Below the pieces are notes generated by a model. The model was not told the DNA's origin and did no database searches. It saw only the letters and a program-made list of their open reading frames with translations. From contig NZ_AP025184.1 in the NCBI RefSeq assembly GCF_020886055.1, positions 248,001-312,000 on the forward strand: a stretch of DNA of 64,000 nt, in the 5' to 3' direction. Positions 16,606-24,751 of the stretch are shown here, one piece after another. The position numbers and the translations under genes are program-made. The stretch is from Flavobacterium ammoniigenes. GTDB taxonomy: Bacteria; Bacteroidota; Bacteroidia; Flavobacteriales; Flavobacteriaceae. Each line of letters opens with the position of its first letter. The stretch's first letter is position 1.

Positions 16606-17970
16606 TTAGTTTTTAATGATTGGAATTCCAAAATAGAATTCAAGAATTTTGATTTTAAAAATAGAGTCGTATTTTGTTCTAAGTACTTCCGATTGAGCAT
16701 TCACTAATAAGGTTTGCGCTTGGTTGTAATCAAAAGAGTTCATCAACCCTACGGCATATTTTTCTTTGGCATAATTGTATGCTTCTTGACGCGCTTCCAA
16801 TGTAGAAATAGCAGATTCATTAGCATTCAATGCTCCTTTGGCATCTGTAAATGCAGCATAAACCGTTCGCTGCAAGTCTAAGTTTTGTTGTTCTAAAGCA
16901 ATTTTTGATTTTTCTAAATTAACTTTCGAACGTTCCACATTGTTTTTAACAGAAAAACCATTAAAAACAGGAATTGATAATTGTGCTCCGAAAGATTGCC
17001 CTTTATTATCGCTAAACTGAGTCCAAAAAGGATTTGCCGGTTTTGTCACTAGTGTACCCCCTGAAATAGTGGCTACATCTGCATATGAAATTCTGGTATT
17101 AAATCCGTAAAAACCTTGAATAGTAGGCTGTAAAGCTCCTTTTGCTATGGCAAGATTTTGTTGAGCAATTTCTAGATTAGTTTGAGCAATCTTAAGATCT
17201 GTTCGAGATTCTTTTGCTTTTTCAACAATAGCATTTGGAGACTGAGTTAAAACAGCTATTTCATCAGTAACTCTTATTGAATCAATTACATCAAAATTTT
17301 CAAACTCTTTTATTTGTAATAGCTGAGCCAAACTCAATTTAGAAATTAGTAAGGCATTTTCTGCAGCAACCACATTTTGTCGGTTTAAAGCCAAATTTGC
17401 TTTGATGTCTAATACATCTCCTCTTGGGATTGATCCTGCATTAACTAATTCTATGGAACGATTCAATTGTTTGTCATTAATTGCCAACTGCTCCTGTTGT
17501 ACTTTTAAATTCTCTTTATTAAAAAGTACTTGCAAAAAAGCATTGGCTACATTCAAAGCAATATCTTCTTGCATTTTAAGTAATTGATATTTAGAGGCAA
17601 TTAAAGCTAAATTAGCTCTTCGCAAATTGTTTTGGTTTTGTAGGCCCTTATAAATATCAATTCCTACATTGGCTCCAGAAGAAGTAAATTGAGTGGTTTG
17701 ATTTCTTAATAAACCTGTGGTAATATCTTGATTCAAACCAATATTCCAAGAATGGTTTGTAGTAAGGTTAATTGAAGGAAGAAAATTGCCTAGAGCACTT
17801 TTTTTATCTACAGAAGCGATCTGAGTATCTAATTCTGATTGCTTGATCGAGATATTGTTTTCTAAAGCATAGTTTACGCACTCTTCCAGCGTCCACTTTT
17901 TAGATTGTGCTTGAATTGACAATCCAAAAAAGAGGATTACAATCAAACTGAAATAACTATTTTTTTTCAT
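16606..17970 (-). CDS. TolC-family outer-membrane channel
   Basis: A 454-residue outer-membrane factor with a signal peptide (LIVILFFGLSIQAQ-SKKW) and the standard WTLEECVNYALENNISIKQSELD opening. Two TolC repeats follow, rich in long helices (AENALLISKLSLAQL; EQQNLDLQRTVYAAF), with the second beta hairpin near RISYADVATISGG. It should form the trimeric exit duct for the HlyD/MacA-like adaptor encoded next. It is the first gene of the TolC-HlyD-tsaB run, with a candidate promoter upstream. The substrate is unknown. Confidence 0.92.
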   Translation of the reverse strand: MKKNSYFSLIVILFFGLSIQAQSKKWTLEECVNYALENNISIKQSELDTQIASVDKKSALGNFLPSINLTTNHSWNIGLNQDITTGLLRNQTTQFTSSGANVGIDIYKGLQNQNNLRRANLALIASKYQLLKMQEDIALNVANAFLQVLFNKENLKVQQEQLAINDKQLNRSIELVNAGSIPRGDVLDIKANLALNRQNVVAAENALLISKLSLAQLLQIKEFENFDVIDSIRVTDEIAVLTQSPNAIVEKAKESRTDLKIAQTNLEIAQQNLAIAKGALQPTIQGFYGFNTRISYADVATISGGTLVTKPANPFWTQFSDNKGQSFGAQLSIPVFNGFSVKNNVERSKVNLEKSKIALEQQNLDLQRTVYAAFTDAKGALNANESAISTLEARQEAYNYAKEKYAVGLMNSFDYNQAQTLLVNAQSEVLRTKYDSIFKIKILEFYFGIPIIKN

Positions 17971-18004
17971 ATTCTTTGAATGAATGTTCAGTAAAGATAC
18001 TATA

Positions 18005-18012
18005 CAAATTTA
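18005..18012 (-). promoter_or_regulatory. Candidate -7 element for the TolC-HlyD-tsaB unit
   Basis: Plus-strand CAAATTTA (TAAATTTG on the minus strand) is an exact -7 consensus match 35 bases upstream of the TolC ATG. No -33 TTG at the right distance. Confidence 0.38.
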
Positions 18013-18105
18013 CATTTTCTAGTTAAGAATTACAGTAGAAGCTGTAATTATTTTAGCAATTAAAAACTATTAGACAGCTTAGCATCTGATTTGTTACAAT
18101 TACGA

Positions 18106-18134
18106 TTGAAAATATACTACTTTTAGTATTTTTG
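18106..18134 (+). promoter_or_regulatory. Bacteroidota-type promoter for the DUF4403 gene
   Basis: TTG at 18106-18108 (-33), an 18-base spacer and TATTTTTG at 18127-18134 (-7) give a complete consensus promoter 17 bases before the ATG at 18151. It is one of the few in the window with both elements. Confidence 0.6.
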
Positions 18135-18150
18135 TACAAATTCATATCCA

Positions 18151-19563
18151 ATGCAACGTATTAGCATTATTCTTTTTTTTCTAGGTTTTCTATCCATAGC
18201 CGTTAACTGTTCTTCGCCAGCTAAAATTAACAACTTCAAGCCTGAGCTTGACGATGCTATTCCATTAGCCTACGACAATAGTCCTTCTTATATTCATCTA
18301 CCCATTGCAATTCAATTAAAAGATATTGAAAATAAAACCAATCATTCCCTAAACGGTTTACTATATAAAGACACGATTATTGAGGATGATAATATCGAAA
18401 TTAAAGTTTGGAAAATTGCTCCAATTCGCTTCGAAAATAGTACAAGCCCAATAGATAATGGAAAAATAAAAACTACTTTACCATTAAAAGTGACTATAAA
18501 ATACCGAGTTGGCACTGCGAAATTGGGAGTAAGTTTATATAACACAAAAGAATTCGACTTAAATGGAATTGTTACTTTGGTAAGTGATGTTGATTTATCA
18601 AATTGGAAATTATCAACTAAAACAAAATTTGAATCTGTTGAATGGACTGAGAGTCCTACTATGAAACTTTTAGGAAAAAATATTCCAGTAACCTTCCTCA
18701 TCAATTCAAGTCTTCCTCTTTTTAAAACTAAAATAGAAAGAAAAATAGACGAGGCGATTTCCAAATATATGGATTTCAAGCCCAATGTTTTGTATGCCCT
18801 TGAAAAAATAAGCATGCCTTTTCAGATGAGTCAAGACTATGAAAGTTGGCTCCGACTAACCCCTATAGAAATCTATAGTACCAATGCAAAATTAGTAGCC
18901 GAATCCATTCAAATAAATATGGGAATAAAATGTATAATAGAAACGTTAATCGGGAATAAACCTCAAACTAAATTTAACCCCAGTGCCATTGTTATTAAAG
19001 CAGTAAATACTATTCCAAATGCAATAAGTGCTAATATTACTGCTGTCTCCACCTACCAGGATGCATCAGTTGTCGTTACAAAAAACTTTGCCGGGCAAGA
19101 ATTTATCTTTGGTAAAAAGAAAATTAAAGTCCAAAACGTAACTATTTGGCATAAAAAAGGAAAAATTATTTTTGGTTTAGACCTAACAGGAAGTGTGAAT
19201 GGATCTATTTATTTGTCTGGAGTACCACACTATAATGAAACTAGTCAGGAGATTTATTTTGACCAAATGGATTATGCTCTGGAAACCGAAAATAAACTTC
19301 TTAAAACCGCAAACTGGTTAGCCCAAGGTATTATTCTTAAAAAAATTGAAGCCAATTGTAAGTATTCAATTCGTAAAAATTTAGAAGAAGGCAAGAAAAA
19401 TATTGAAGGTTATTTGAAAAATTATTCTCCATTATCTGGCGTTTATGTAAACGGAAATATTGGAAATATTCAATTGAAAAAAATGCAATTAACAAACCAA
19501 GCAATCTTGGCTTATTTGAAAATTGATGGGGAAGTAAAAATTAGAGTTGACGGCTTAAAATAA
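18151..19563 (+). CDS. DUF4403 family lipoprotein
   Basis: A 470-residue predicted lipoprotein: N-terminal helix followed by SIAVNCSS with Cys near residue 20. The body is a long beta-rich region matching the DUF4403 family by its opening (YIHLPIAIQLKDIENKTN) and internal repeats of antiparallel strands (IKVQNVTIWHKKGKIIFGLDLTGSVNGSIYLSGVPHYN). The function of DUF4403 is unknown to me; the periplasmic or outer-membrane location is inferred from the signal. It is a single-gene unit with its own complete promoter, converging on the cytochrome oxidase assembly genes, whose last stop is 2 bases away. Confidence 0.78.
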   Translation: MQRISIILFFLGFLSIAVNCSSPAKINNFKPELDDAIPLAYDNSPSYIHLPIAIQLKDIENKTNHSLNGLLYKDTIIEDDNIEIKVWKIAPIRFENSTSPIDNGKIKTTLPLKVTIKYRVGTAKLGVSLYNTKEFDLNGIVTLVSDVDLSNWKLSTKTKFESVEWTESPTMKLLGKNIPVTFLINSSLPLFKTKIERKIDEAISKYMDFKPNVLYALEKISMPFQMSQDYESWLRLTPIEIYSTNAKLVAESIQINMGIKCIIETLIGNKPQTKFNPSAIVIKAVNTIPNAISANITAVSTYQDASVVVTKNFAGQEFIFGKKKIKVQNVTIWHKKGKIIFGLDLTGSVNGSIYLSGVPHYNETSQEIYFDQMDYALETENKLLKTANWLAQGIILKKIEANCKYSIRKNLEEGKKNIEGYLKNYSPLSGVYVNGNIGNIQLKKMQLTNQAILAYLKIDGEVKIRVDGLK

Positions 19564-19565
19564 AT

Positions 19566-19823
19566 TTATTTTTTCTTCATTCTGTAAATAGCATAGCCTA
19601 TTCCCCCAACCAACACATAAGGAATTACCATTAAGTAAACAATCCCATCATTTACAGCTTCGGCTTTCGTTTTGTTTCCTTCACTAGCCAAAGACGCTCT
19701 ACACATAGCACATTGTGCATTGGAAGTAGTGGCGAAAATAAAAAAGAAGACTAAAGTAAGCCAGAAATTGGAAATCCAACTAAATTTTCTTTTTGGTAAC
19801 TTTTGAAATGGATTAGTGTACAT
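19566..19823 (-). CDS. Tiny CxxC membrane protein of the oxidase assembly cluster
   Basis: About 85 residues from the ATG at 19823, overlapping the DUF420 stop by 11 bases; an in-frame start at 19835 is possible. The order is a basic N terminus (KLPKRKFSW), a hydrophobic signal segment (FWLTLVFFFIFATTSNAQ), then CAMCRASL at once, a short linker and a C-terminal membrane helix (IVYLMVIPYVLVGGIGYAIY) ending RMKKK. If the signal is cleaved at NAQ, the CAMC pair sits at the very N terminus of the mature protein on the periplasmic side. I do not recognise a named family. Position after SCO and DUF420 suggests a role in copper or heme delivery to cytochrome oxidase, by inference only. Confidence 0.72.
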   Translation of the reverse strand: MYTNPFQKLPKRKFSWISNFWLTLVFFFIFATTSNAQCAMCRASLASEGNKTKAEAVNDGIVYLMVIPYVLVGGIGYAIYRMKKK

Positions 19824-20358
19824 AATAAGGAGCAATCATAATGTACACAATTACACCCGTTACTGCAACATACAACCAAATTGGAAAAGTGATTTTAGCA
19901 ATTTTTTTATGCTGGTCAAATTTGGAAGCCAAAGCACGTACATAGCTTATCAAAACTAAAGGGATTACTGCAATAGACAAAATAATATGTGAAATCAATA
20001 AAACAAAATAAACCAATCGAATAACGCCTTCTCCTCCAAACTTGGTAGAATCAGAAGTCATATGATAGGCAACATACATCACTAAAAAAGCTAACGACAA
20101 TGCAATTGCAAAAGTCATCAAACGTTCATGAAGTTTTCTATTTCCTTTTTTTATAGCCATTACAGCAGCAATAAGAACTACAGCTGTTATACCATTAATA
20201 GTTGCATAAATAGGAGGTAAAAAAGAAAGCGGTTCTACATCGTAACCCAAATCTTTCAATTTAACATTAAATAAAATAGCTACTACAACAGGTATCACAA
20301 TAGAAACTAATACAATTAATGTATTGTACTTTTTATCAATAGTTACATTCTCTTTCAT
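19813..20358 (-). CDS. DUF420 membrane protein (YozB/CtaM-like)
   Basis: A 181-residue inner-membrane protein with about five helices and family-typical residues (GITAVVLIAAVMAIKKGNRKLHERLMTFAI; VYFVLLISHIILSI; IWLYVAVTGVIVYIMIAPYYVH). DUF420 proteins include Staphylococcus CtaM, needed for a functional aa3-type oxidase, and Bacillus YozB. The gene begins 2 bases after the SCO gene and overlaps the tiny CxxC protein downstream, so the three are one transcript. A role in oxidase maturation is supported by both family and neighbours. Confidence 0.87.
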   Translation of the reverse strand: MKENVTIDKKYNTLIVLVSIVIPVVVAILFNVKLKDLGYDVEPLSFLPPIYATINGITAVVLIAAVMAIKKGNRKLHERLMTFAIALSLAFLVMYVAYHMTSDSTKFGGEGVIRLVYFVLLISHIILSIAVIPLVLISYVRALASKFDQHKKIAKITFPIWLYVAVTGVIVYIMIAPYYVH

Positions 20359-20360
20359 AA

Positions 20361-21044
20361 TTATTCGTTTAATAACAGTTTAATATCTTCTTGAATTTCT
20401 TTTACTCCTTTGGCCTCTAAGCCATCATAATATAAAATTGGATTTCCGTATTTATCTTTACGACAGCGGATATTTCCATCCTTATCGATCAAAGCAAAAA
20501 GTCCTGAATGTTCAAATCCACCACTTACTTTACTATTTTCTCCAGCATACAAATTAAACCCTTTGTTGGCTAAATTAAAAATATAATCTATATCTCCAGT
20601 TAAGAAATGCCAATTTGATGATCTAACTCCCAAAGTAGCAGCGTGTTCTTTCAATACTTTAGGGGAATCCGTTTCCGGATCAATACTAATGGAGGCTATT
20701 CCAAAATTAGGATTGCCAAAAAACTGTTTTTCGATAACCAACATGCTTTGATTCATCTTTGGACAAATAGTAGGACAACTAGTAAAGAAAAACTCAATTA
20801 CAAAAACTTTTCCTTTGAAGGTAGCATTAGTAATTTTCAAATTATTCTGATTCGTTAGTTCAAATTTCGGACAAGGCCCAATTAGAACCAAACTTTCGTT
20901 TGTAGTTGCTCGACTTTCAACTTTATCCAAGCGATCTGCCGAAGTAACCGATCCATTTTGAATTCGTTCAACTATAGTTGGCACAACTAAAATCCCAAAA
21001 ACTAAAATGATAAACGATATTCCTATATAGGATTTATTTTTCAT
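20361..21044 (-). CDS. SCO1/SenC family copper chaperone
   Basis: A 227-residue protein anchored by an N-terminal helix (IGISFIILVFGILVVPTIV) with a periplasmic thioredoxin-like domain. It keeps all copper ligands: Cys90 and Cys94 in FFFTSCPTICPKMNQS and His179 in GGFEHSGLFALID. SCO proteins deliver copper to, or reduce, the CuA centre of cytochrome oxidase subunit II. Downstream is DUF420; upstream, 11 bases away, is a second SCO-like gene without these cysteines. Length is normal and the start is ATG 21044. Confidence 0.92.
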   Translation of the reverse strand: MKNKSYIGISFIILVFGILVVPTIVERIQNGSVTSADRLDKVESRATTNESLVLIGPCPKFELTNQNNLKITNATFKGKVFVIEFFFTSCPTICPKMNQSMLVIEKQFFGNPNFGIASISIDPETDSPKVLKEHAATLGVRSSNWHFLTGDIDYIFNLANKGFNLYAGENSKVSGGFEHSGLFALIDKDGNIRCRKDKYGNPILYYDGLEAKGVKEIQEDIKLLLNE

Positions 21045-21055
21045 TGTCTAGTAAA

Positions 21056-21697
21056 TTAAATTTTTCGTGAAGCATTATGATTTTTCTTAAGTGCTGCACG
21101 GTATTCATATAAAATTACTTTAAAATCATCCAGCATTTCATTACTTAATTCAGATGGATGAAAAGTATCATATCCTTCTTTGTAATCTTTATTATCTTTT
21201 CTGCCTCTCAAATTTCTTTCTTTATCGAGTATATAAATCATTGAAGTACCCAAATTACTATCTAAATCCCCGACTAATTGTAATTGTTTGTAATACGCAT
21301 CAATTTCTGTAGGGCTTGCAAATACAAATTGCCATTGAGCCACTTCGGTATAAGTACCCAATGCTTTAAGCACTCGTTCGGCGTCTTTTTCAGTTCCAAT
21401 TGGACAAAGGTAAACAAACTGTAGGTCTTTAAATTCGTGGTATCTTTGATATACTTTCTGATTTAAATTATACAAGTTTCCTCTATTTTTCAAAAGTTCA
21501 GTACCTCCAAAACCTAAAATAGTGACTTTACCATCTAAACTTACTTTATTTCCACTGAGAGACTTCCAATTACCAAAATCAGCGGTTTTAGAAGTAATTA
21601 TTGGCAACTTAGTATAACTATTTACGCCTGATGCAAAAAAAAGATACGCAACGATAGGCAAAATAAAAAGCACAAATAAAACAATATTTTTTTTCAT
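21056..21697 (-). CDS. SCO-like thioredoxin-fold protein lacking copper cysteines
   Basis: A 213-residue protein with an N-terminal membrane helix (NIVLFVLFILPIVAYLFFA) and a thioredoxin-like domain resembling its SCO neighbour: KVTILGFGG where SCO has KVFVIEFFFTSC, and SMIYILDKERNLRGRKDNK where SCO has GLFALIDKDGNIRCRKDKYG. The CxxxC is missing; the only cysteine is Cys98 in VYLCPIG, elsewhere in the fold. It probably cannot bind copper the usual way and may act as a scaffold for the oxidase or for SCO. It begins after the terminator of the cox operon. The similarity is my reading by eye. Confidence 0.7.
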   Translation of the reverse strand: MKKNIVLFVLFILPIVAYLFFASGVNSYTKLPIITSKTADFGNWKSLSGNKVSLDGKVTILGFGGTELLKNRGNLYNLNQKVYQRYHEFKDLQFVYLCPIGTEKDAERVLKALGTYTEVAQWQFVFASPTEIDAYYKQLQLVGDLDSNLGTSMIYILDKERNLRGRKDNKDYKEGYDTFHPSELSNEMLDDFKVILYEYRAALKKNHNASRKI

Positions 21698-21727
21698 GGG
21701 TTTCTAATAAATATATAAAGAACAAAA

Positions 21728-21758
21728 ATAAAAAAAGGCACGCAAAGCGTACCTCTTT
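21728..21758 (-). terminator. Rho-independent terminator after oxidase subunit IV
   Basis: On the minus strand, AGGTACGC-TTT-GCGTGCCT (21754-21736, with one G-T pair) is followed by a run of T. It ends the ctaB-cox operon before the SCO-like gene. Confidence 0.7.
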
Positions 21759-21776
21759 TATTGAATTAATATCGTG

Positions 21777-22127
21777 TTAAAAATTCCATTTTATGGTAGA
21801 ATTTTTAAAAACCTCATAAATATAATCTCCTTCTGTCAATAAAATAAAAAGAATATACAGTACTAAAAATACAACGGGGAAAACCACTGCATTTCTCAAC
21901 GAAGTTTTTTCGCCTTCAATGTGCATAAAAGCCCATACAATATAATATGCTTTGAAAATTGTCAATGCATAAAATATCCAATTTAATAAATTTAACCCAA
22001 GAAAATTTGTCATATGAAGTGATTCAGGTTTAATGATACCTAAAATAACTTCTATAATGGTTACTGCAGATAAAATTCCGAAAACTTTCCAGATTCTGCT
22101 AGTATTTGATACGTGATCGTGTGACAT
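21777..22127 (-). CDS. Cytochrome c oxidase subunit IV family protein
   Basis: A 116-residue inner-membrane protein with about three helices (WKVFGILSAVTIIEVILGII; LLNWIFYALTIFKAYYIVWAFMHI; AVVFPVVFLVLYILFILL) and a His-containing N terminus (MSHDHVS). The AFMHIEGE loop and helix pattern fit the bacterial subunit IV family (COX4_pro-like), an accessory subunit stabilising the heme-copper oxidase core. It is the last gene of the ctaB, subunit III, subunit III, subunit IV operon, 21 bases after the larger subunit III gene, and is followed by a terminator. Confidence 0.87.
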   Translation of the reverse strand: MSHDHVSNTSRIWKVFGILSAVTIIEVILGIIKPESLHMTNFLGLNLLNWIFYALTIFKAYYIVWAFMHIEGEKTSLRNAVVFPVVFLVLYILFILLTEGDYIYEVFKNSTIKWNF

Positions 22128-22148
22128 GATAATTACTTTTATTGAAAA

Positions 22149-23126
22149 TTAAACAAGATAGAATACTGTAAATACAAATACCCAAACTAAATCTACAAAG
22201 TGCCAGTATAAACCAACTTTCTCAACCATCTCATAACTTTTTCTTTTTTCATAAGTTCCTAAAAGAACATTAAAAAAGATAATGATATTAATGATAACTC
22301 CAGAGAATACGTGAAAACCGTGAAAACCAGTAATGAAGAAGAAGAAATCGGCAAACAATTTATTACCGTATTCGTTTCTAATTAAATTAGCACCTTCAAC
22401 AACTACTGCAGCATCTTTCAAACGTGCAACAGATTCTTCTCTTGACAATATTGTTTTATGTTTTTCTTTAGTGATCGTTTCTGTTCTAATTAACAAATCA
22501 GGGTGTGCTTCAAAACCAGCTTGAACTTCAGCAACAGAATAAGTAGGTAAAGTTGGCTCACTCATAAACCATCTCCCTTTATTTCTAGTCAATTGCTCTC
22601 TTTCTTCAGGTAAAGTAGCAGCAAAATCAGCCAAGGCTACTCTATGCCCTTCTTTGTCAACAAATTGAAGTAAACTTCCTCCTTTAGTTTCGATAGCACC
22701 ATATTCTCCTTTGATGAAATTTTTCCATTCCCAAGCTTGAGAACCAACGAAAATTAAACCTCCAATAATGGTTAAGAACATGTAAATTGTCACTTTCGCT
22801 TTGTTTAATTGATGACCTGCATCAACTGCTAAAACCATGGTAACAGAAGAGAAAATCAATATAAATGTCATTAATGCCACATAATACATTGGAGCAGATA
22901 CTCCGTGTAAGAATGGAAAGTGTGTAAACACTTCATCAGCCAAAGGCCAAGTTTCAATAAATTTAAATCTAGAAAAACCATAAGCTGCTAAAAATCCAGA
23001 GAATGTTAAGGCATCTGACACGATAAAAAACCACATCATTAATTTACCATAACTTGCTCCCATTGGCTCATTTCCGCCTCCCCAAGTTTTTTCTTCACTA
23101 TTTGCAGTAGTAACTGTAGCTCCCAT
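22149..23126 (-). CDS. Cytochrome c oxidase subunit III with a soluble insertion
   Basis: A 325-residue membrane protein of the heme-copper oxidase subunit III family. Typical motifs are SYGKLMMWFFIVSDALTFSGFLAAY at about 25-50 and TGFHGFHVFSGVIIN plus VEKVGLYWHFVDLVWVFVFTVFYLV at the C terminus. Between helices, roughly residues 140-257, is a hydrophilic insertion of about 115 residues (LLQFVDKEGHRVALADFAATLPEE and onward) not present in ordinary subunit III or in the 195-residue paralogue encoded next. It is part of the oxidase operon that starts with ctaB. Confidence 0.9.
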   Translation of the reverse strand: MGATVTTANSEEKTWGGGNEPMGASYGKLMMWFFIVSDALTFSGFLAAYGFSRFKFIETWPLADEVFTHFPFLHGVSAPMYYVALMTFILIFSSVTMVLAVDAGHQLNKAKVTIYMFLTIIGGLIFVGSQAWEWKNFIKGEYGAIETKGGSLLQFVDKEGHRVALADFAATLPEEREQLTRNKGRWFMSEPTLPTYSVAEVQAGFEAHPDLLIRTETITKEKHKTILSREESVARLKDAAVVVEGANLIRNEYGNKLFADFFFFITGFHGFHVFSGVIINIIIFFNVLLGTYEKRKSYEMVEKVGLYWHFVDLVWVFVFTVFYLV

Positions 23127-23169
23127 AAAAAGTTATTCGTTAAAAAGTTCCCAAATTTACGTTTTTTTC

Positions 23170-23757
23170 TTATTTAAAGAAAATTAAAAATAAAAATATA
23201 TATACCCATAGAATATCAAGAAAGTGCCAATACATTGCACCTAGCTCAATTCCAAGAGTTTGTGATGCATTGTATTTTTGTTTAAAATGATTATAAATTA
23301 TAATTAAAAGAGAAATTATACCTCCTGCAAGGTGCAACAAGTGCATTACCGTTACAACATAAAGAAAGGTAGTGGTAATCGAACTAGCTTGTCCGGTGAA
23401 ATAATAGCCTTCAGCCACAATCTGTCCAAAACCTGCAAATTGTAAAATCACAAATAAAATTCCTAATAATAATGTAGATAATAACATTATAGTTGTTTGT
23501 CTATAATTGTCTTTTTTAATGGCTTTTTTTGCCAAGAAAAAGCTAAGACTACAACTTAAAATTACAAATGTGCTCCAGTAAAATGCTGTTGGCAATTGAA
23601 AATCTTTCAACCAATCTGCTCTTGACTTACTTACTACAAAAGCACTAGTAAGCCCTGCAAACATCATGGTCATACTTACCATCGCAAACAACAAAATCAA
23701 TTTAGCCGAACGCTCTTTTTTTACTTTTTCTTCGTTTTGTGTCATTGTCATATCCAT
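23170..23757 (-). CDS. Cytochrome c oxidase subunit III (short paralogue)
   Basis: A 195-residue five-helix membrane protein with subunit III features: KLILLFAMVSMTMMFAGLTSAFVVSKS near the N terminus, LLHLAGGIISLLII, and the ending LGAMYWHFLDILWVYIFLFLIFF. It sits 2 bases after ctaB and before the longer subunit III. Paired subunit III genes, one short and one long, probably both belong to the same oxidase; the membrane segments are intact in each. Start ATG 23757 (MDMTMTQNEEK); a second ATG two codons in is possible. Confidence 0.9.
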   Translation of the reverse strand: MDMTMTQNEEKVKKERSAKLILLFAMVSMTMMFAGLTSAFVVSKSRADWLKDFQLPTAFYWSTFVILSCSLSFFLAKKAIKKDNYRQTTIMLLSTLLLGILFVILQFAGFGQIVAEGYYFTGQASSITTTFLYVVTVMHLLHLAGGIISLLIIIYNHFKQKYNASQTLGIELGAMYWHFLDILWVYIFLFLIFFK

Positions 23758-23759
23758 AA

Positions 23760-24650
23760 CTATCTTAAAAATTTGTCAAATATATAAACTAATTGCAATA
23801 GTGTAATGTATGCAACACTAACTAACATTAAGGTTCTTGCCGCTTTAGCTGTTCGTAATTGGTACAATCGAATTGCATACAACAACATCCAAAGTCCTAA
23901 TAATAAAACAATAACAGCAGCTAATGGTGTAACATACAATTGTCCTGTATACCCTAAAACAGGTAAAAGAGATGCGACAATTAGCCAAATCGTATACAAA
24001 ATGACTTGCATAGCTGTTCCTTTATCTTTCTTGCCGGTTGGCAACATAAAAAAGCCGGCTTTTTCGTAATCTTCATATAAAAACCAGCCAATTGCCCAAA
24101 AGTGAGGAAACTGCCAAAAAAACTGAATCAAAAACAAAGTTCCAGCTTCAATACCGAAATTATTAGTAGCCGCAACCCACCCTAACATAAACGGAATGGC
24201 TCCTGGAAAAGCCCCTACGAAAACAGAAAGCGAGGTAACTGTTTTTAACGGCGTATAAACACTGGTGTATAGAAATATTGAAATTGCACCAAACATGGCC
24301 GATTTTGGATTGATTGTATACAGTAAAACAATTCCTAAAATAGTAAGTGCAAAAGCAATTATCAATGCCATATTAGACTCCATCCTACCTGACGGTATAG
24401 GTCTATTTTTGGTACGATCCATTAAAGCATCTAAATCTTTTTCGATCACTTGATTAAATGCATTAGAAGCGCCCACCATACAATATCCTCCAATAATTAA
24501 TTTTAGAAGAACTACACCACTTAACGATGCCAAATCAGTTACGCCAATTAAAAAACCAGCTATAGAAGAAAAAACGACACTTACTGCAAGACCTGCTTTA
24601 GTGATCGCTTTGAAATCAAAATAAATAGCTTTGAGTGAAATTGTATTCAA
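23760..24650 (-). CDS. ctaB: Protoheme IX farnesyltransferase (heme O synthase)
   Basis: A 296-residue UbiA-family membrane prenyltransferase converting heme B to heme O for the oxidase encoded downstream. The aspartate-rich motif NAFNQVIEKDLDALMDRTKNRPIPSGR (near 62-88) and the second motif around FFWQFPHFWAIGWFLYEDYEKAGFFMLP are present, with about nine helices. First gene of the oxidase operon, preceded by a -7 promoter element; the gene upstream is an unrelated MFS transporter. Length and start are normal. Confidence 0.94.
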   Translation of the reverse strand: MNTISLKAIYFDFKAITKAGLAVSVVFSSIAGFLIGVTDLASLSGVVLLKLIIGGYCMVGASNAFNQVIEKDLDALMDRTKNRPIPSGRMESNMALIIAFALTILGIVLLYTINPKSAMFGAISIFLYTSVYTPLKTVTSLSVFVGAFPGAIPFMLGWVAATNNFGIEAGTLFLIQFFWQFPHFWAIGWFLYEDYEKAGFFMLPTGKKDKGTAMQVILYTIWLIVASLLPVLGYTGQLYVTPLAAVIVLLLGLWMLLYAIRLYQLRTAKAARTLMLVSVAYITLLQLVYIFDKFLR

Positions 24651-24673
24651 TGTATTTTGTATAAAAACTGGTG

Positions 24674-24681
24674 CAAAGATA
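24674..24681 (-). promoter_or_regulatory. Candidate -7 element for the ctaB-cox operon
   Basis: Plus-strand CAAAGATA (TATCTTTG on the minus strand) matches TAnnTTTG, 24 bases upstream of the ctaB ATG in the 101-base gap. No -33 TTG found. Confidence 0.42.
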
Positions 24682-24751
24682 CAAATAAGATTATGGAATT
24701 TAGAGCTTGAAAATTAGATTTTTTTTATAGAAAAATACACTTGAAAAATAG

